A DNA stretch of 64,000 nt. Origin: Polyangiaceae bacterium. Lineage in GTDB: Bacteria; Myxococcota_A; Polyangia; Polyangiales; Polyangiaceae. A program made the translations under genes and the position numbers. Numbering within the stretch: the stretch's first letter is position 1; each line of letters starts with the position of its first letter. The notes under the pieces were generated by a model. The model was not told where the DNA came from and did no database searches. It saw only the letters and a program-made list of their open reading frames with translations. This document shows, in pieces, positions 40,960 to 49,086 of the stretch. The DNA lies in contig JADJXL010000015.1 in the NCBI GenBank assembly GCA_016715885.1, positions 310,001-374,000 on the forward strand. Direction: 5' to 3'.

Positions 40960-41757
40960 CTACGCCACCAAGTTGAGCGCGAGGTGTTCGCCCGAATCTT
41001 CGGCGCCGAGCCCATTCGGTGCATCGGTGGCTTTACCGTCTTCGAGCACGATCACGCGACGCGGGCGCACATCGAGCAGCGTGCGATCGTGCGTCGCAAA
41101 GAGAACGGTAGCGCCCGTTTCGTGGATGTCCTCGAAGAGCCCGAGGATGTCGAAGGCGAGTTGAGGATCGAGGTTGCCCGTGGGTTCGTCCGCGAGAATG
41201 AGCGCCGGTTCTCCGACGATGGCTCGGGCGATCGCCACGCGTTGTTGCTCGCCGCCCGACAAGCGTTTGGCTTGTTCGTCACCGCGTCCAGCGAGACCAA
41301 CGCGCTCGAGCGCTTCGCCCACGCGTGCTCGGACGAGCTTTGGAGGCAAGCCGACGACTTCGAGCGCGACGGCGACGTTGTCCGCGACAGTCCAGCTCGG
41401 AACGAGCTTGAAGTCTTGGAAGACGTAGCCGATGTTGCGTCGCAGGGCTGGGATTGCTTCTTCTTTGAGGCGACTGATGTCGCGACCGAGAAACAGAATG
41501 CGACCTTCGTCCGCCTGCTCGATCCGATGCACGAGCCGCAATAAGGTGCTCTTGCCCGAGCCCGAAGGCCCCGTGATGAAGACGAACTCACCCCGCTCGA
41601 TCGTGAGCGACATACCCTTGAGCACGGGTTGGTCGGAGCGGTACGCCTTGTGGACATCCTCGAAGACGAGGATGGGTCGAGGTGCTGCCAGAGGATCGAA
41701 TCGATGCCCTGGTCTGAGAGCCGGTCGAAACAGGTTGCGCGGAGAAAAAGCCGCCAT
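40960..41757 (-). CDS. ftsE: Cell-division ATP-binding protein FtsE
   Basis: A 265-residue ABC ATPase. Walker A GPSGSGKSTLL, Q-loop in IGYVFQDFKL, signature RLSGGEQQRVAIARAI, Walker B ALILADEPTGNLDPQ and H-loop FATHD are all present. The N-terminal 35 residues (MAAFSPRNLFRPALRPG...) form a basic extension before the family start (ILVFEDVHKAY). ATG 41757 is chosen; the frame runs to 41817. First gene of ftsE-ftsX-envC. The extension could be a spurious part of the frame, but no good internal start exists close to the family start. Confidence 0.94.
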   Translation of the reverse strand: MAAFSPRNLFRPALRPGHRFDPLAAPRPILVFEDVHKAYRSDQPVLKGMSLTIERGEFVFITGPSGSGKSTLLRLVHRIEQADEGRILFLGRDISRLKEEAIPALRRNIGYVFQDFKLVPSWTVADNVAVALEVVGLPPKLVRARVGEALERVGLAGRGDEQAKRLSGGEQQRVAIARAIVGEPALILADEPTGNLDPQLAFDILGLFEDIHETGATVLFATHDRTLLDVRPRRVIVLEDGKATDAPNGLGAEDSGEHLALNLVA

Positions 41758-41836
41758 GAGGGCGATAGCTACCAGGGCCCGTAAAAGTGGAAAACTTTTC
41801 GGCCAACGAGGGCGCAACAGCGCGTAACGAAGCCCG

Positions 41837-42733
41837 ATGCCGCTACGAATCGTCTTCTTCGGATTGCCGCTCGCCGCGCTGCTTCTCGCGCATGACGGTC
41901 ACTCGATCGAGCTGTGTGCCGTGTGCCGAAAAGACGCGCTCGGGCTTCGTCGTGCCAGGCGCGTTTTCGGCAACGACCGCGTGGTCGTGAAGCCGAGGAC
42001 AAACGATGCGGCACTTCGCGCGCGCGTCGGGGCCATCGCGCCTGACCTCGTCGTGAGCTGGTTTTGGACGACGCGCTTGCCCATGGAGATCGTCGATGCT
42101 GCGCGGCTCGGAGGGATCGGCGTGCATCCATCGCTGCTCCCGCGCCATCGAGGGCCGGATCCGACGACGTGGGCGATCAAGAGCGGCGATGACGTGACCG
42201 GCGTCACCGTGCATCGCATCGCTGCCGAGTACGATACGGGTGCAATCCTGGATCAGGAGCGGCTTTCCATCGATCCACGCTGGAACGCGTGGGACTTGGC
42301 GCGCGCCTTGGATCGCCCGTCGCTGCGAGCTTTGCGGCGCACGGTGAACCGTTTTTCGAGGGGCGAAGTCGTTCTGGAAAAACCCCAGGACGAACAGCAT
42401 GCAACGGAAGCTCCCTTTCTGGATGAAGAGGCTTGCGCGATTCGTTGGTCCTGGCCGACGGATCACATACTCCGGCACATTCGTGCTCTCGCCCCCGCTC
42501 CTGGTGCATGGACCGAGATCAACGGATCGCTCGTGCAAGTGATCGCTGCAGAGCAAACGAGCCGTTTTCCCTCGGCGCTCGAACCTGGCGAGGGGTATGT
42601 GGATCAGGATCGCGCGGTCGTTCGTACGGGCGACGGAGCGATCGTTTTGTTGCGCGGTGAGATCGATGGGCGAGAAGCGTCGATCAAAGATTTCGCACGC
42701 CTCTTTTTCTCGGGCACGGCTTTGCTAGGCTGA
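41837..42733 (+). CDS. Formyltransferase-family protein (Fmt-like), altered active site
   Basis: A 298-residue protein of the methionyl-tRNA formyltransferase / ArnA / GART family that uses 10-formyl-tetrahydrofolate. The SLLP motif at 99-102 lies in VHPSLLPRHRGPDP, followed by TGVTVHRIAAEYDTGAIL with the catalytic Asp. In canonical members the stretch before SLLP is N-x-H; here it is G95-V-H97, so the catalytic Asn is missing while His and Asp remain. The C-terminal domain (about 205-298) is shorter than in tRNA-specific Fmt. I expect a relative acting on another amine, or a reduced enzyme. ATG 41837 diverges from ftsE. Confidence 0.78.
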   Translation: MPLRIVFFGLPLAALLLAHDGHSIELCAVCRKDALGLRRARRVFGNDRVVVKPRTNDAALRARVGAIAPDLVVSWFWTTRLPMEIVDAARLGGIGVHPSLLPRHRGPDPTTWAIKSGDDVTGVTVHRIAAEYDTGAILDQERLSIDPRWNAWDLARALDRPSLRALRRTVNRFSRGEVVLEKPQDEQHATEAPFLDEEACAIRWSWPTDHILRHIRALAPAPGAWTEINGSLVQVIAAEQTSRFPSALEPGEGYVDQDRAVVRTGDGAIVLLRGEIDGREASIKDFARLFFSGTALLG

Positions 42734-42771
42734 CCCGCGATTCGACTCGACGTGCTTCTGGAGGACGACTC

Positions 42772-43986
42772 GTGGAACCCGCTCAGCTTGCAAAAATGGC
42801 GCGAGATAGCCTGACGGCAGCGCTCAACGCCATACAGAGTTGCGACGACGCGCCCGACGAGTTGTTCGATGCGGCAGAGCCCATCGCGCAAACGATCACG
42901 ATTCTGCGCAAGATCGAGCGCGGTGGTGGCGCCATGCTGGATGGGCGCGACATCGCCCTGAAGAACGTGCGTAAGGTTCTCGCGGACGTGCAGGCGATCG
43001 ACAGTGGTCATCCCGCAGCCGATGACGTGCTCGAAGCCGTCGCAGCGTCGCTGGCGAAGGTCAACGCGCTCGCACGATGGAAAGGCGGTCAACCGTCGGT
43101 TCCCCCGCCAGCGCCTGCTGCGGCCCCGGCACCCGCACCAGCGCCTGTTGCGGCTCCGGCACCAGCACCCGCGCCTGCGCCGGTCGCTGCTGTGCCTCAA
43201 CCGGCCCCTCGACCAGCGCCCGCTCCCGTCGTTCAGGCGCCGGTCGCGCAATACGTCGAACCGCCGCGACCCGCCCAAGCTCCGCAGCCGGTCGTTCAAG
43301 CCAAACCCGTCGTCGCGCCGCAGCCTGAACCCGCTCCGCAGCCGGTCGTTCACGCCAAACCTGTCGTCGCAGTCCAGCCTGAACCCGCTCCGCAGCCGGT
43401 CGTTCACGCCAAACCCGTCGTCGCGCCACAGCCTGAACCTGCTCCGCAGCCGGTCGTTCACGCCAAACCTGTCGTCGCAGTCCAGCCTGAACCCGCTCCG
43501 CAGCCGGTCGTTCACGCCAAACCCGTCGTCGCGCTGCAGCCTGAATCCGCTCCGCAGCCGGTCGTTCACGCCAAACCTGCGCCTGCACCCGCAGCAGCGG
43601 AACCTGCGCCCGAACCCAAAGCCGCGCCGAAAAAGGTCGCGGCGCCTCCCGCACCTCCCGGCGTGCGCACGCTCGATGTCGCCCTCGGTACGCGCAGTGT
43701 GTCAAACTTCTACCGGGGACTCGGCGGCAACGACGTCATCGAACATGGCGGCCTGTTTGTCGAGACGTACAGCATCCCGAAGATCGGCACGCAACTGCAA
43801 CTGCACGTGCTCATGCCCGGCGACTACGAGTTCTACGCGCTCGCAACGGTCATGTGGACGCGTGAACCCGGTGGTTCGTCCGAACCGGGCTATGGCGCTC
43901 GCATCACGCAAATCGGCCCCGACGGCCGGCAACTCGTGTACCGGTACACCCGCAATCGGGAGCCGATGTTTTACGACGACCTGTGA
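42772..43986 (+). CDS. PilZ-domain protein with repetitive Pro/Ala linker
   Basis: A 404-residue protein: an N-terminal helical part (1-100) rich in Ala/Asp, a long Pro/Ala linker (105-280) and a C-terminal PilZ-like domain (about 290-395) with FYRGLGGNDVIEHGGLFVET, the pattern of the myxobacterial PilZ subgroup. GTG 42772 has GGAGG eight bases upstream. The linker holds five to six copies of an 18-residue unit beginning PQPVVHAKPVV. PilZ domains bind cyclic di-GMP, but the RxxxR signature before the domain is not obvious here, so binding is doubtful. Its stop overlaps the next GTG (GTGA). Confidence 0.78.
   Translation: MEPAQLAKMARDSLTAALNAIQSCDDAPDELFDAAEPIAQTITILRKIERGGGAMLDGRDIALKNVRKVLADVQAIDSGHPAADDVLEAVAASLAKVNALARWKGGQPSVPPPAPAAAPAPAPAPVAAPAPAPAPAPVAAVPQPAPRPAPAPVVQAPVAQYVEPPRPAQAPQPVVQAKPVVAPQPEPAPQPVVHAKPVVAVQPEPAPQPVVHAKPVVAPQPEPAPQPVVHAKPVVAVQPEPAPQPVVHAKPVVALQPESAPQPVVHAKPAPAPAAAEPAPEPKAAPKKVAAPPAPPGVRTLDVALGTRSVSNFYRGLGGNDVIEHGGLFVETYSIPKIGTQLQLHVLMPGDYEFYALATVMWTREPGGSSEPGYGARITQIGPDGRQLVYRYTRNREPMFYDDL
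43282..43580 (+). repeat. 54-bp tandem repeat in the PilZ protein linker
   Basis: About 5.5 nearly identical 54-bp units, each encoding an 18-residue PQPVVHAKPVVAxQPEPA-type block. Copies differ by a few bases, so they are recent duplications and could vary in number between strains. Confidence 0.85.
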
Positions 43987-46900
43987 CGAACACGGCGGGT
44001 CTTCGAGTCACGCTGGCGCTCGTCACGCTCGTCGCGGTCCTGCTCGCGCCTGCTCGAGCATCGGCGATCGGCGATCCCGATTTGGATTGGCGCACGGTCG
44101 AAACGAAGCATTTTCGCGTGCACCATCCAAATACGCTCGCGCCCCTGGCCGAACGTGTCGCGCGCATTTCCGAATCGGTGCATGCACGCTTGAAGCACAC
44201 GCTCGCCTACGCACCGAAGGGCAAGACGGAAGTGGTGCTGACGGACGACGTGGATTCGGCCAACGGTTCGGCCACGGCGCTGCCGTTCAACACGGTTCGT
44301 CTCTATGCAACGGCGCCCGAAGATCTGTCCGTGCTCGGCGACTACGACGACTGGATGCTCGATCTCATCACGCACGAGCACACGCACATCCTGCACATCG
44401 ACAACATCTCCGGCACGGCCGCGATCATCAACGCCATCCTCGGCAAGACGTACGCGCCGAACCAAGTGCAGCCGCGGTGGATCATCGAAGGCCTCGCGAC
44501 GCTCACGGAATCCCGTGAAACGAGCGCCGGTCGCATGCGCTCGTCGTTCTTCGACATGTACATGCGTGCCGACGTGCTCGAAGATCGCATCGCGGGCCTC
44601 GACACCGTTTCGTCGAGCCCGCTGCGCTGGCCGAACGGCAACCTTTGGTACCTATACGGTTCGCGATTTCTTGGATGGATCACGGACGTCTACGGTCCGA
44701 ACACGATGCGCTCCGTGTCCGCGGACTACGGCAGCACGGTGTTTCCTTGGGCCATCAATCGGTCGATCCGGCGCGTGACGGGCAAGACGTACGAAGAGCT
44801 GTTCGAGGGCTTCAAGGCTCACTTGCGGCTTCGCTACGCGGCGCAGATGAAGACCGTCGAAGCGCGTGGTCTGCGCGAAGGTGTGCGCCTCACGCATCAC
44901 GGTCGCAACGTGATGTACCCGCGGTTCGTCCCTCGCGTGGCGCGATCATCGGACGCTGACGAGCTCGTCTATTGGCGCGACGACTACAACGCTCGACCGG
45001 GCATCTACCGCGTCGCGCTTTCGCCGAAGCACGACGCGCTCGCGGACAAACCCAAGCTCTTCGTGCGCACGCGAGGCTCGTCCGTGTCGTCGTTTTCGCC
45101 GACGGGCGACCTCTATTCGAGCAGCAACGCGCCGTGGAAGATCGTGTATTGGCGCGACGATCTCTTCCGCATCCAGCATGGGTTTTCCGCACCGCGCGGC
45201 GACGAACCCGAACGCCAACGGCTCACCGTGGGCATGCGTGCGACTGCGCCCGATGTGAGCCCCGACGGGCGTCGAATCGCCTTCACGGTGAACTCCAAGA
45301 GCACGACGTACTTGCAGATCGCCGACGTCGATGCCGAAGGGCGCCTCGCGAACGTGCGCGACCTCGTGCCGAGCGCTCGTTTCGAACAGGCCTACACGCC
45401 TCGGTTTTCCCCCGACGGGCGCTTCATCGCGTACAGCGCATGGACGACGGGCGGCTACCGCGACATTCGCCTCGTCGACGTCGCCAAAGGAACGTTCGAG
45501 CAAATCACGCGCGATCGCGCCATCGACGCGAACCCCGTTTTTTCGAACGACGGCAAGGTCCTCTACTTTTCCTCGGATCGCACGGGCATATCGAACATCT
45601 ACGCGTACGACATCGCCCAGCGATCGCTACGCCAAGTGACCAACGTGCGTATGGGAGCGTATCAGCCTGCGTTGAGCCCCAATGGCAAGACGCTCGTGTA
45701 CGTCGGTTACACGTCGACGGGCTTCGACCTTTACGCATTGCAGCTCGATTCGTCGCGTTTTCTCGATGCGCTGCCCGCGCCAGCCGATCGCCCGGATCCG
45801 CCGCCAGCGCCCGAGCACGTGCCGATGAAGTGGAGCCGTTACCAACCGCTTGGAACAGTGCTGCCGCGCAACTACTCGGTGAACTTTGGGCCGGGAACGT
45901 ACGGCAACGCGGCGCTGAGCCTCGAAGCGGTGGGAAGCGATGTCGCGGGGTTTCACGAAGTTGGGGCAAGCCTCACGGCGGACTTTGCAGCGCCGGCCCC
46001 GCGGGTGGTGCTCGAGTATGCGTATCGCCGGCTGCCGATGAACATGCGAGTGCGCCTGTTTCACTCGGTCGCTCCGCGGCAGAACTTCATCGCGAACGGT
46101 CAACGGATCAAATACGACGAACGCGGGATCGGCATATCGTCCGCGCTTTCGTACGCGATTCCAGGCGATTTTACCGACCAATTCCTGGGTTTGTCCTACA
46201 CCTTCTCGGGCTTCCGCGGCGAGTTGCCCTCGGTGCAGCTCGACCCGACGTCGACGGTTCCGCGCATCCCACGCGGTGGCGTCATGAGCACCCTGCGCGC
46301 GAATTATTCGTTCACGAACGTCGAAGGATCGCTCGATTCGGCAGGAGCGATCCGCGGGTTTTCATTTCGTGCTGCGGTCGAATATGCCGGACAGCCCACG
46401 GGTAGTGACTTTTCCCTCTACAACTTCGACGGCGCCGTCGCGGGCTACGTGCCGATGCCTTGGCCGGGCTTGCACACGCTCGCGTTGCGCGTCGCTGGAG
46501 GCGTGGCTGGCGGTACGTACGCCGAAAACGGCTACTACAACGTTGGCGGGTACGACTTCGAGTCGAACACGCTGCTCGATACGATCACCACGGGCATCTA
46601 CGATGGATCATTCGTGCTTCGCGGCTACGCGCCAAGCAGCTTGGCGGGTCGCGCGTTTGTCCTGCAAAACGTCGAGTATCGCTTCCCCATCGTCAAACCC
46701 GATCGCGGGTTGTCGACGTTGCCGCTGTACCTTCGTCGCATCGATGGCAACGTCTTCGTGGACTACGGCGGCGCTTTCAACGAGCTGGATCTGTCCGCGA
46801 TTTCGCTCTTCACGAACAACAGCATCATCAACTCGCCGGACTTGCACACGTCTGCCGGTGTCGAGCTGTGGCTTGGTTTCTCGCTCGGTTACTACCTGGA

Positions 46901-46991
46901 TGCGCAGTTTCGCCTTGGGTATGCCCGCGGTTTCAGCGCGAAGGCCATTCCTGGAGGGCAGTGGTATTTCGTAGCTTCGAGCGCGTTTTGA
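43983..46991 (+). CDS. Peptidase/TolB-propeller/Omp85-barrel fusion protein
   Basis: A 1002-residue outer-membrane protein starting at GTG 43983. Signal peptide to about residue 28 (ARASAIGD), then a metallopeptidase-like domain (about 35-300) with HEHTH at 131-135 (HExxH) and a downstream Glu in WIIEGLATLTES, matching gluzincin peptidases. Next comes a TolB-type beta-propeller (about 320-590) with repeated DVSPDGRRIAF, PRFSPDGRFIAYSA and ALSPNGKTLVYVG. The remaining 400 residues form an Omp85/surface-antigen barrel ending ...WYFVASSAF, a terminal Phe as in outer-membrane proteins. It probably combines a periplasmic protease with its own barrel. Coupled to the PilZ gene. Confidence 0.88.
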   Translation: MTNTAGLRVTLALVTLVAVLLAPARASAIGDPDLDWRTVETKHFRVHHPNTLAPLAERVARISESVHARLKHTLAYAPKGKTEVVLTDDVDSANGSATALPFNTVRLYATAPEDLSVLGDYDDWMLDLITHEHTHILHIDNISGTAAIINAILGKTYAPNQVQPRWIIEGLATLTESRETSAGRMRSSFFDMYMRADVLEDRIAGLDTVSSSPLRWPNGNLWYLYGSRFLGWITDVYGPNTMRSVSADYGSTVFPWAINRSIRRVTGKTYEELFEGFKAHLRLRYAAQMKTVEARGLREGVRLTHHGRNVMYPRFVPRVARSSDADELVYWRDDYNARPGIYRVALSPKHDALADKPKLFVRTRGSSVSSFSPTGDLYSSSNAPWKIVYWRDDLFRIQHGFSAPRGDEPERQRLTVGMRATAPDVSPDGRRIAFTVNSKSTTYLQIADVDAEGRLANVRDLVPSARFEQAYTPRFSPDGRFIAYSAWTTGGYRDIRLVDVAKGTFEQITRDRAIDANPVFSNDGKVLYFSSDRTGISNIYAYDIAQRSLRQVTNVRMGAYQPALSPNGKTLVYVGYTSTGFDLYALQLDSSRFLDALPAPADRPDPPPAPEHVPMKWSRYQPLGTVLPRNYSVNFGPGTYGNAALSLEAVGSDVAGFHEVGASLTADFAAPAPRVVLEYAYRRLPMNMRVRLFHSVAPRQNFIANGQRIKYDERGIGISSALSYAIPGDFTDQFLGLSYTFSGFRGELPSVQLDPTSTVPRIPRGGVMSTLRANYSFTNVEGSLDSAGAIRGFSFRAAVEYAGQPTGSDFSLYNFDGAVAGYVPMPWPGLHTLALRVAGGVAGGTYAENGYYNVGGYDFESNTLLDTITTGIYDGSFVLRGYAPSSLAGRAFVLQNVEYRFPIVKPDRGLSTLPLYLRRIDGNVFVDYGGAFNELDLSAISLFTNNSIINSPDLHTSAGVELWLGFSLGYYLDAQFRLGYARGFSAKAIPGGQWYFVASSAF

Positions 46992-47047
46992 GGCGTTCTC
47001 TTGCCAAGAACTTTGCCTTTTCGGCGCCTTCGGCAACATCTTGGGCT

Positions 47048-47857
47048 GTGCGCCGCATCCTCTGTATCGCTTTCCTCGCTGCCGGTCTCGGTGGCTGTTT
47101 CGCCACCCGTTCGTCGACCGACAAGCTCTTGGATGCAGCCCACGAGCACAACGGAGCCGTGCGGTTCGGCCGCATGGACATCGCGCTCGATCACGTGAAC
47201 GCATCTGCCAAGGAAGAGTGGCTGAAGCGTCGCGCTGCATGGAAAAGCGGTGTGCGCATCGTCGACGTCGAGCTCGAAGGCATGCAGATGAGCGGGCTCA
47301 CCGAGGCGACCGTGCAAGTGCGTGTTGCATGGCAACGCATCGACGAAGCGGATTTGCGGTCGACGGAGGTCGTGCAGAAGTGGCGTACGAGTGCCGGCCC
47401 GTGGCAGCTCGTGACGGAAGACTGCACGGGTGGTGATAAGAGCCTGCTTGGTGGATCCGAAGACGGCAGCCGGGGCCCCCCGGGCCCGGCGCAAAAAGAA
47501 GTTCTGACCTCTGCCTGCGGTGGGCGAGATCGGGGTATGGGGCCGAGCCTGCGGGTTTTTGTGGAAGGGCAAACACCGGGAGGCTCCGGACCCCCATCGC
47601 AAACCAGCCTCGCGCAGCGCGCGTCCCACGCGCGCGAAGCGAGCGTTCGGATCTGGCCCGGTTTCAAACCGTTTGTTGCGCAGGGGGGTGAGGGCAATCA
47701 GGAAGCGGCTGAAGTGGTGGCCTTGGCCGTGCGCGGCTTCTTCGCCTGCGTGGTCTCAGCCGTCGCGCGTGCGGCCTTGCGACGCTTGATGCGTTCCTTC
47801 TTCTTCACTTGGCCCTTACGACGCCTCATCTTCAGTGACTTTCGACGATCCCTGTAG
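47048..47857 (+). CDS. Small lipoprotein, C-terminal end uncertain
   Basis: A frame starting at GTG 47048, with signal RRILCIAFLAAGLGGC and lipobox LGGC. Residues 20-135 form a credible domain (RFGRMDIALDHVNASAKE, WKSGVRIVDVELEGMQ, WQLVTEDCTGG). After about residue 140 the composition changes to Gly/Pro/Ser low-complexity and the frame runs on to 47857, over a convergent small gene on the other strand. Either the C-terminal extension is real, or a frameshift removed an earlier stop. It has no recognisable catalytic domain; the domain looks like the many ring- or sheet-like lipoproteins of this group. Confidence 0.6.
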   Translation: MRRILCIAFLAAGLGGCFATRSSTDKLLDAAHEHNGAVRFGRMDIALDHVNASAKEEWLKRRAAWKSGVRIVDVELEGMQMSGLTEATVQVRVAWQRIDEADLRSTEVVQKWRTSAGPWQLVTEDCTGGDKSLLGGSEDGSRGPPGPAQKEVLTSACGGRDRGMGPSLRVFVEGQTPGGSGPPSQTSLAQRASHAREASVRIWPGFKPFVAQGGEGNQEAAEVVALAVRGFFACVVSAVARAALRRLMRSFFFTWPLRRLIFSDFRRSL

Positions 47858-47862
47858 CCCAT
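47698..47862 (-). CDS. Small, very basic protein
   Basis: A 54-residue protein starting at ATG 47862, with GGAGGAG eight bases upstream. The sequence begins MGYRDRRKSLKMRRRKGQ and ends in a Lys/Ala/Thr tail; nearly half of its residues are Arg or Lys. It probably binds nucleic acid. It lies opposite to the end of the lipoprotein frame. I believe this is the real gene at this place because of its ribosome-binding site. Confidence 0.6.
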   Translation of the reverse strand: MGYRDRRKSLKMRRRKGQVKKKERIKRRKAARATAETTQAKKPRTAKATTSAAS

Positions 47863-47992
47863 CGCGTGTGACTCCTCCGGAAAAACGTGCGCCAATCTGC
47901 CCAACCTTGGGCGTTGCCGCAAGGACTGTGAACGATGTCCGCCTGGCAGACGGTTGATTTCTCAGCCGATGGCCGAAAATCGTGATTTGAGG

Positions 47993-48256
47993 TCAGCTTC
48001 CGCTGAGCGCTCCGTCGAACGCCAGATCGCGGCTGCGAACTTCGAGGCGATATCGAGAATTGACGGTCTCGATATAGAAAATATCGCGCCCTGCGAGTCG
48101 AAGAACTCGCTTGACTGGTGTGGTCACGTATTCGTGCATGCCGTCGGAAAACTCGATCACGACGACAGACCCTTTACGAGGTGCACGTACCAGCCTGCCG
48201 ATGACGGCGCGGGTGCCACGGCCAAGCTTGCGGAGCACGACTTGCACGACGGCCAT
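47993..48256 (-). CDS. Small protein of unknown function
   Basis: An 87-residue protein starting at ATG 48256 (the frame extends to 48463 but with implausible Cys/Arg-rich residues). It is beta-rich, with VVVIEFSDGMHEYVTTPVKR and IFYIETVNSRYRLEVRSRD, and Arg/Lys-rich N-terminus. It resembles a small barrel or domain of regulatory type, but I recognise no family. It diverges from the thymidine kinase gene. Support is codon bias and a plausible start only. Confidence 0.55.
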   Translation of the reverse strand: MAVVQVVLRKLGRGTRAVIGRLVRAPRKGSVVVIEFSDGMHEYVTTPVKRVLRLAGRDIFYIETVNSRYRLEVRSRDLAFDGALSGS

Positions 48257-48504
48257 CCTAGCATGTCCGTTTGGACCGGGCACAAGTTGCACAATGCAAA
48301 AGCCGCTTTTTGATGCGTCCGTCACGGACGACGCACGGCTCGGTCCGTTCGAACGCACGATGCACGCACGTTGACGTGTACGACGTGCACACGCGCTTTT
48401 TGCATGCGTCTCGCGTGACGCGCCGAGCGGGCAGATCCAACGCGCTGCGCAGTCGCTGCACATTCTGCTTGCCTCGCGCGTCCGTCCGCGGTCTGTCTCG
48501 CGAC

Positions 48505-49086
48505 GTGCGCGGTCTACCTGCTCGCCCGGTCGGCTCGGTCGAAGTCATCACCGGTTCGATGTTCAGCGGAAAAACGGAAGAGCTCATTCGACGCATCAAG
48601 CGCGCCATCCTCGCGCGTCAACGCGTCCAAGCGTTCAAACCTCGCATCGACAATCGTTACGACGCGCAACGCATCGTCAGCCACGAGGCCGTCAGCGTCG
48701 AAGCGGTGGCGGTCAACTCGAGTGCGAGCATCGAAGAACGCGTGCTCGACGACACGGAAGTCATCGCCATCGACGAAGCTCAGTTCTTCGACAAAGGCAT
48801 CGTCGAAGTCTGCGACAGACTCGCTTCACGCGGCTTTCGCGTCATCGCCGCAGGCCTCGATCAAGACTACTTGGGACGGCCCTTTCCCCCCATGCCCGAC
48901 CTCATGGCCATCGCCGAAGAGGTCACGAAGGTTCACGCCGTGTGCGCCGTGTGCGGCCACGCTGCGAGCCGTTCGCAACGCCTCATCGCCGAATCGACGA
49001 CGGTGCTCGTGGGTGGATCGGAGTCGTACGAAGCGCGCTGCCGCGCTTGTTTCGAGGCGCGTGACGTCCCACGCACCGTGTACTGA
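48505..49086 (+). CDS. tdk: Thymidine kinase
   Basis: A 193-residue type II thymidine kinase. Walker A GSMFSGKTEELIRR, the DEAQFF active-site motif and lasso YESRC-like SYEARC are present, with structural zinc ligands CAVC and CRAC. It salvages thymidine to dTMP. The frame is open upstream to 48271; GTG 48505 gives a family-typical length, but no ribosome-binding site is visible and the start remains uncertain. It neighbours no other nucleotide gene and converges on the penicillin-binding protein gene. Confidence 0.93.
   Translation: MRGLPARPVGSVEVITGSMFSGKTEELIRRIKRAILARQRVQAFKPRIDNRYDAQRIVSHEAVSVEAVAVNSSASIEERVLDDTEVIAIDEAQFFDKGIVEVCDRLASRGFRVIAAGLDQDYLGRPFPPMPDLMAIAEEVTKVHAVCAVCGHAASRSQRLIAESTTVLVGGSESYEARCRACFEARDVPRTVY

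Noticed and set aside
42604..43569. 321-residue minus-strand frame with repeats (RSGFRLDCDDRFGVNDRL-type)
   Set aside because: It is the antisense image of the PilZ-protein repeat, with no start signal and no domain.
43282..43580. CRISPR-like repeat
   Set aside because: 54-bp units lie head to tail with no spacers and are in frame in the PilZ gene.
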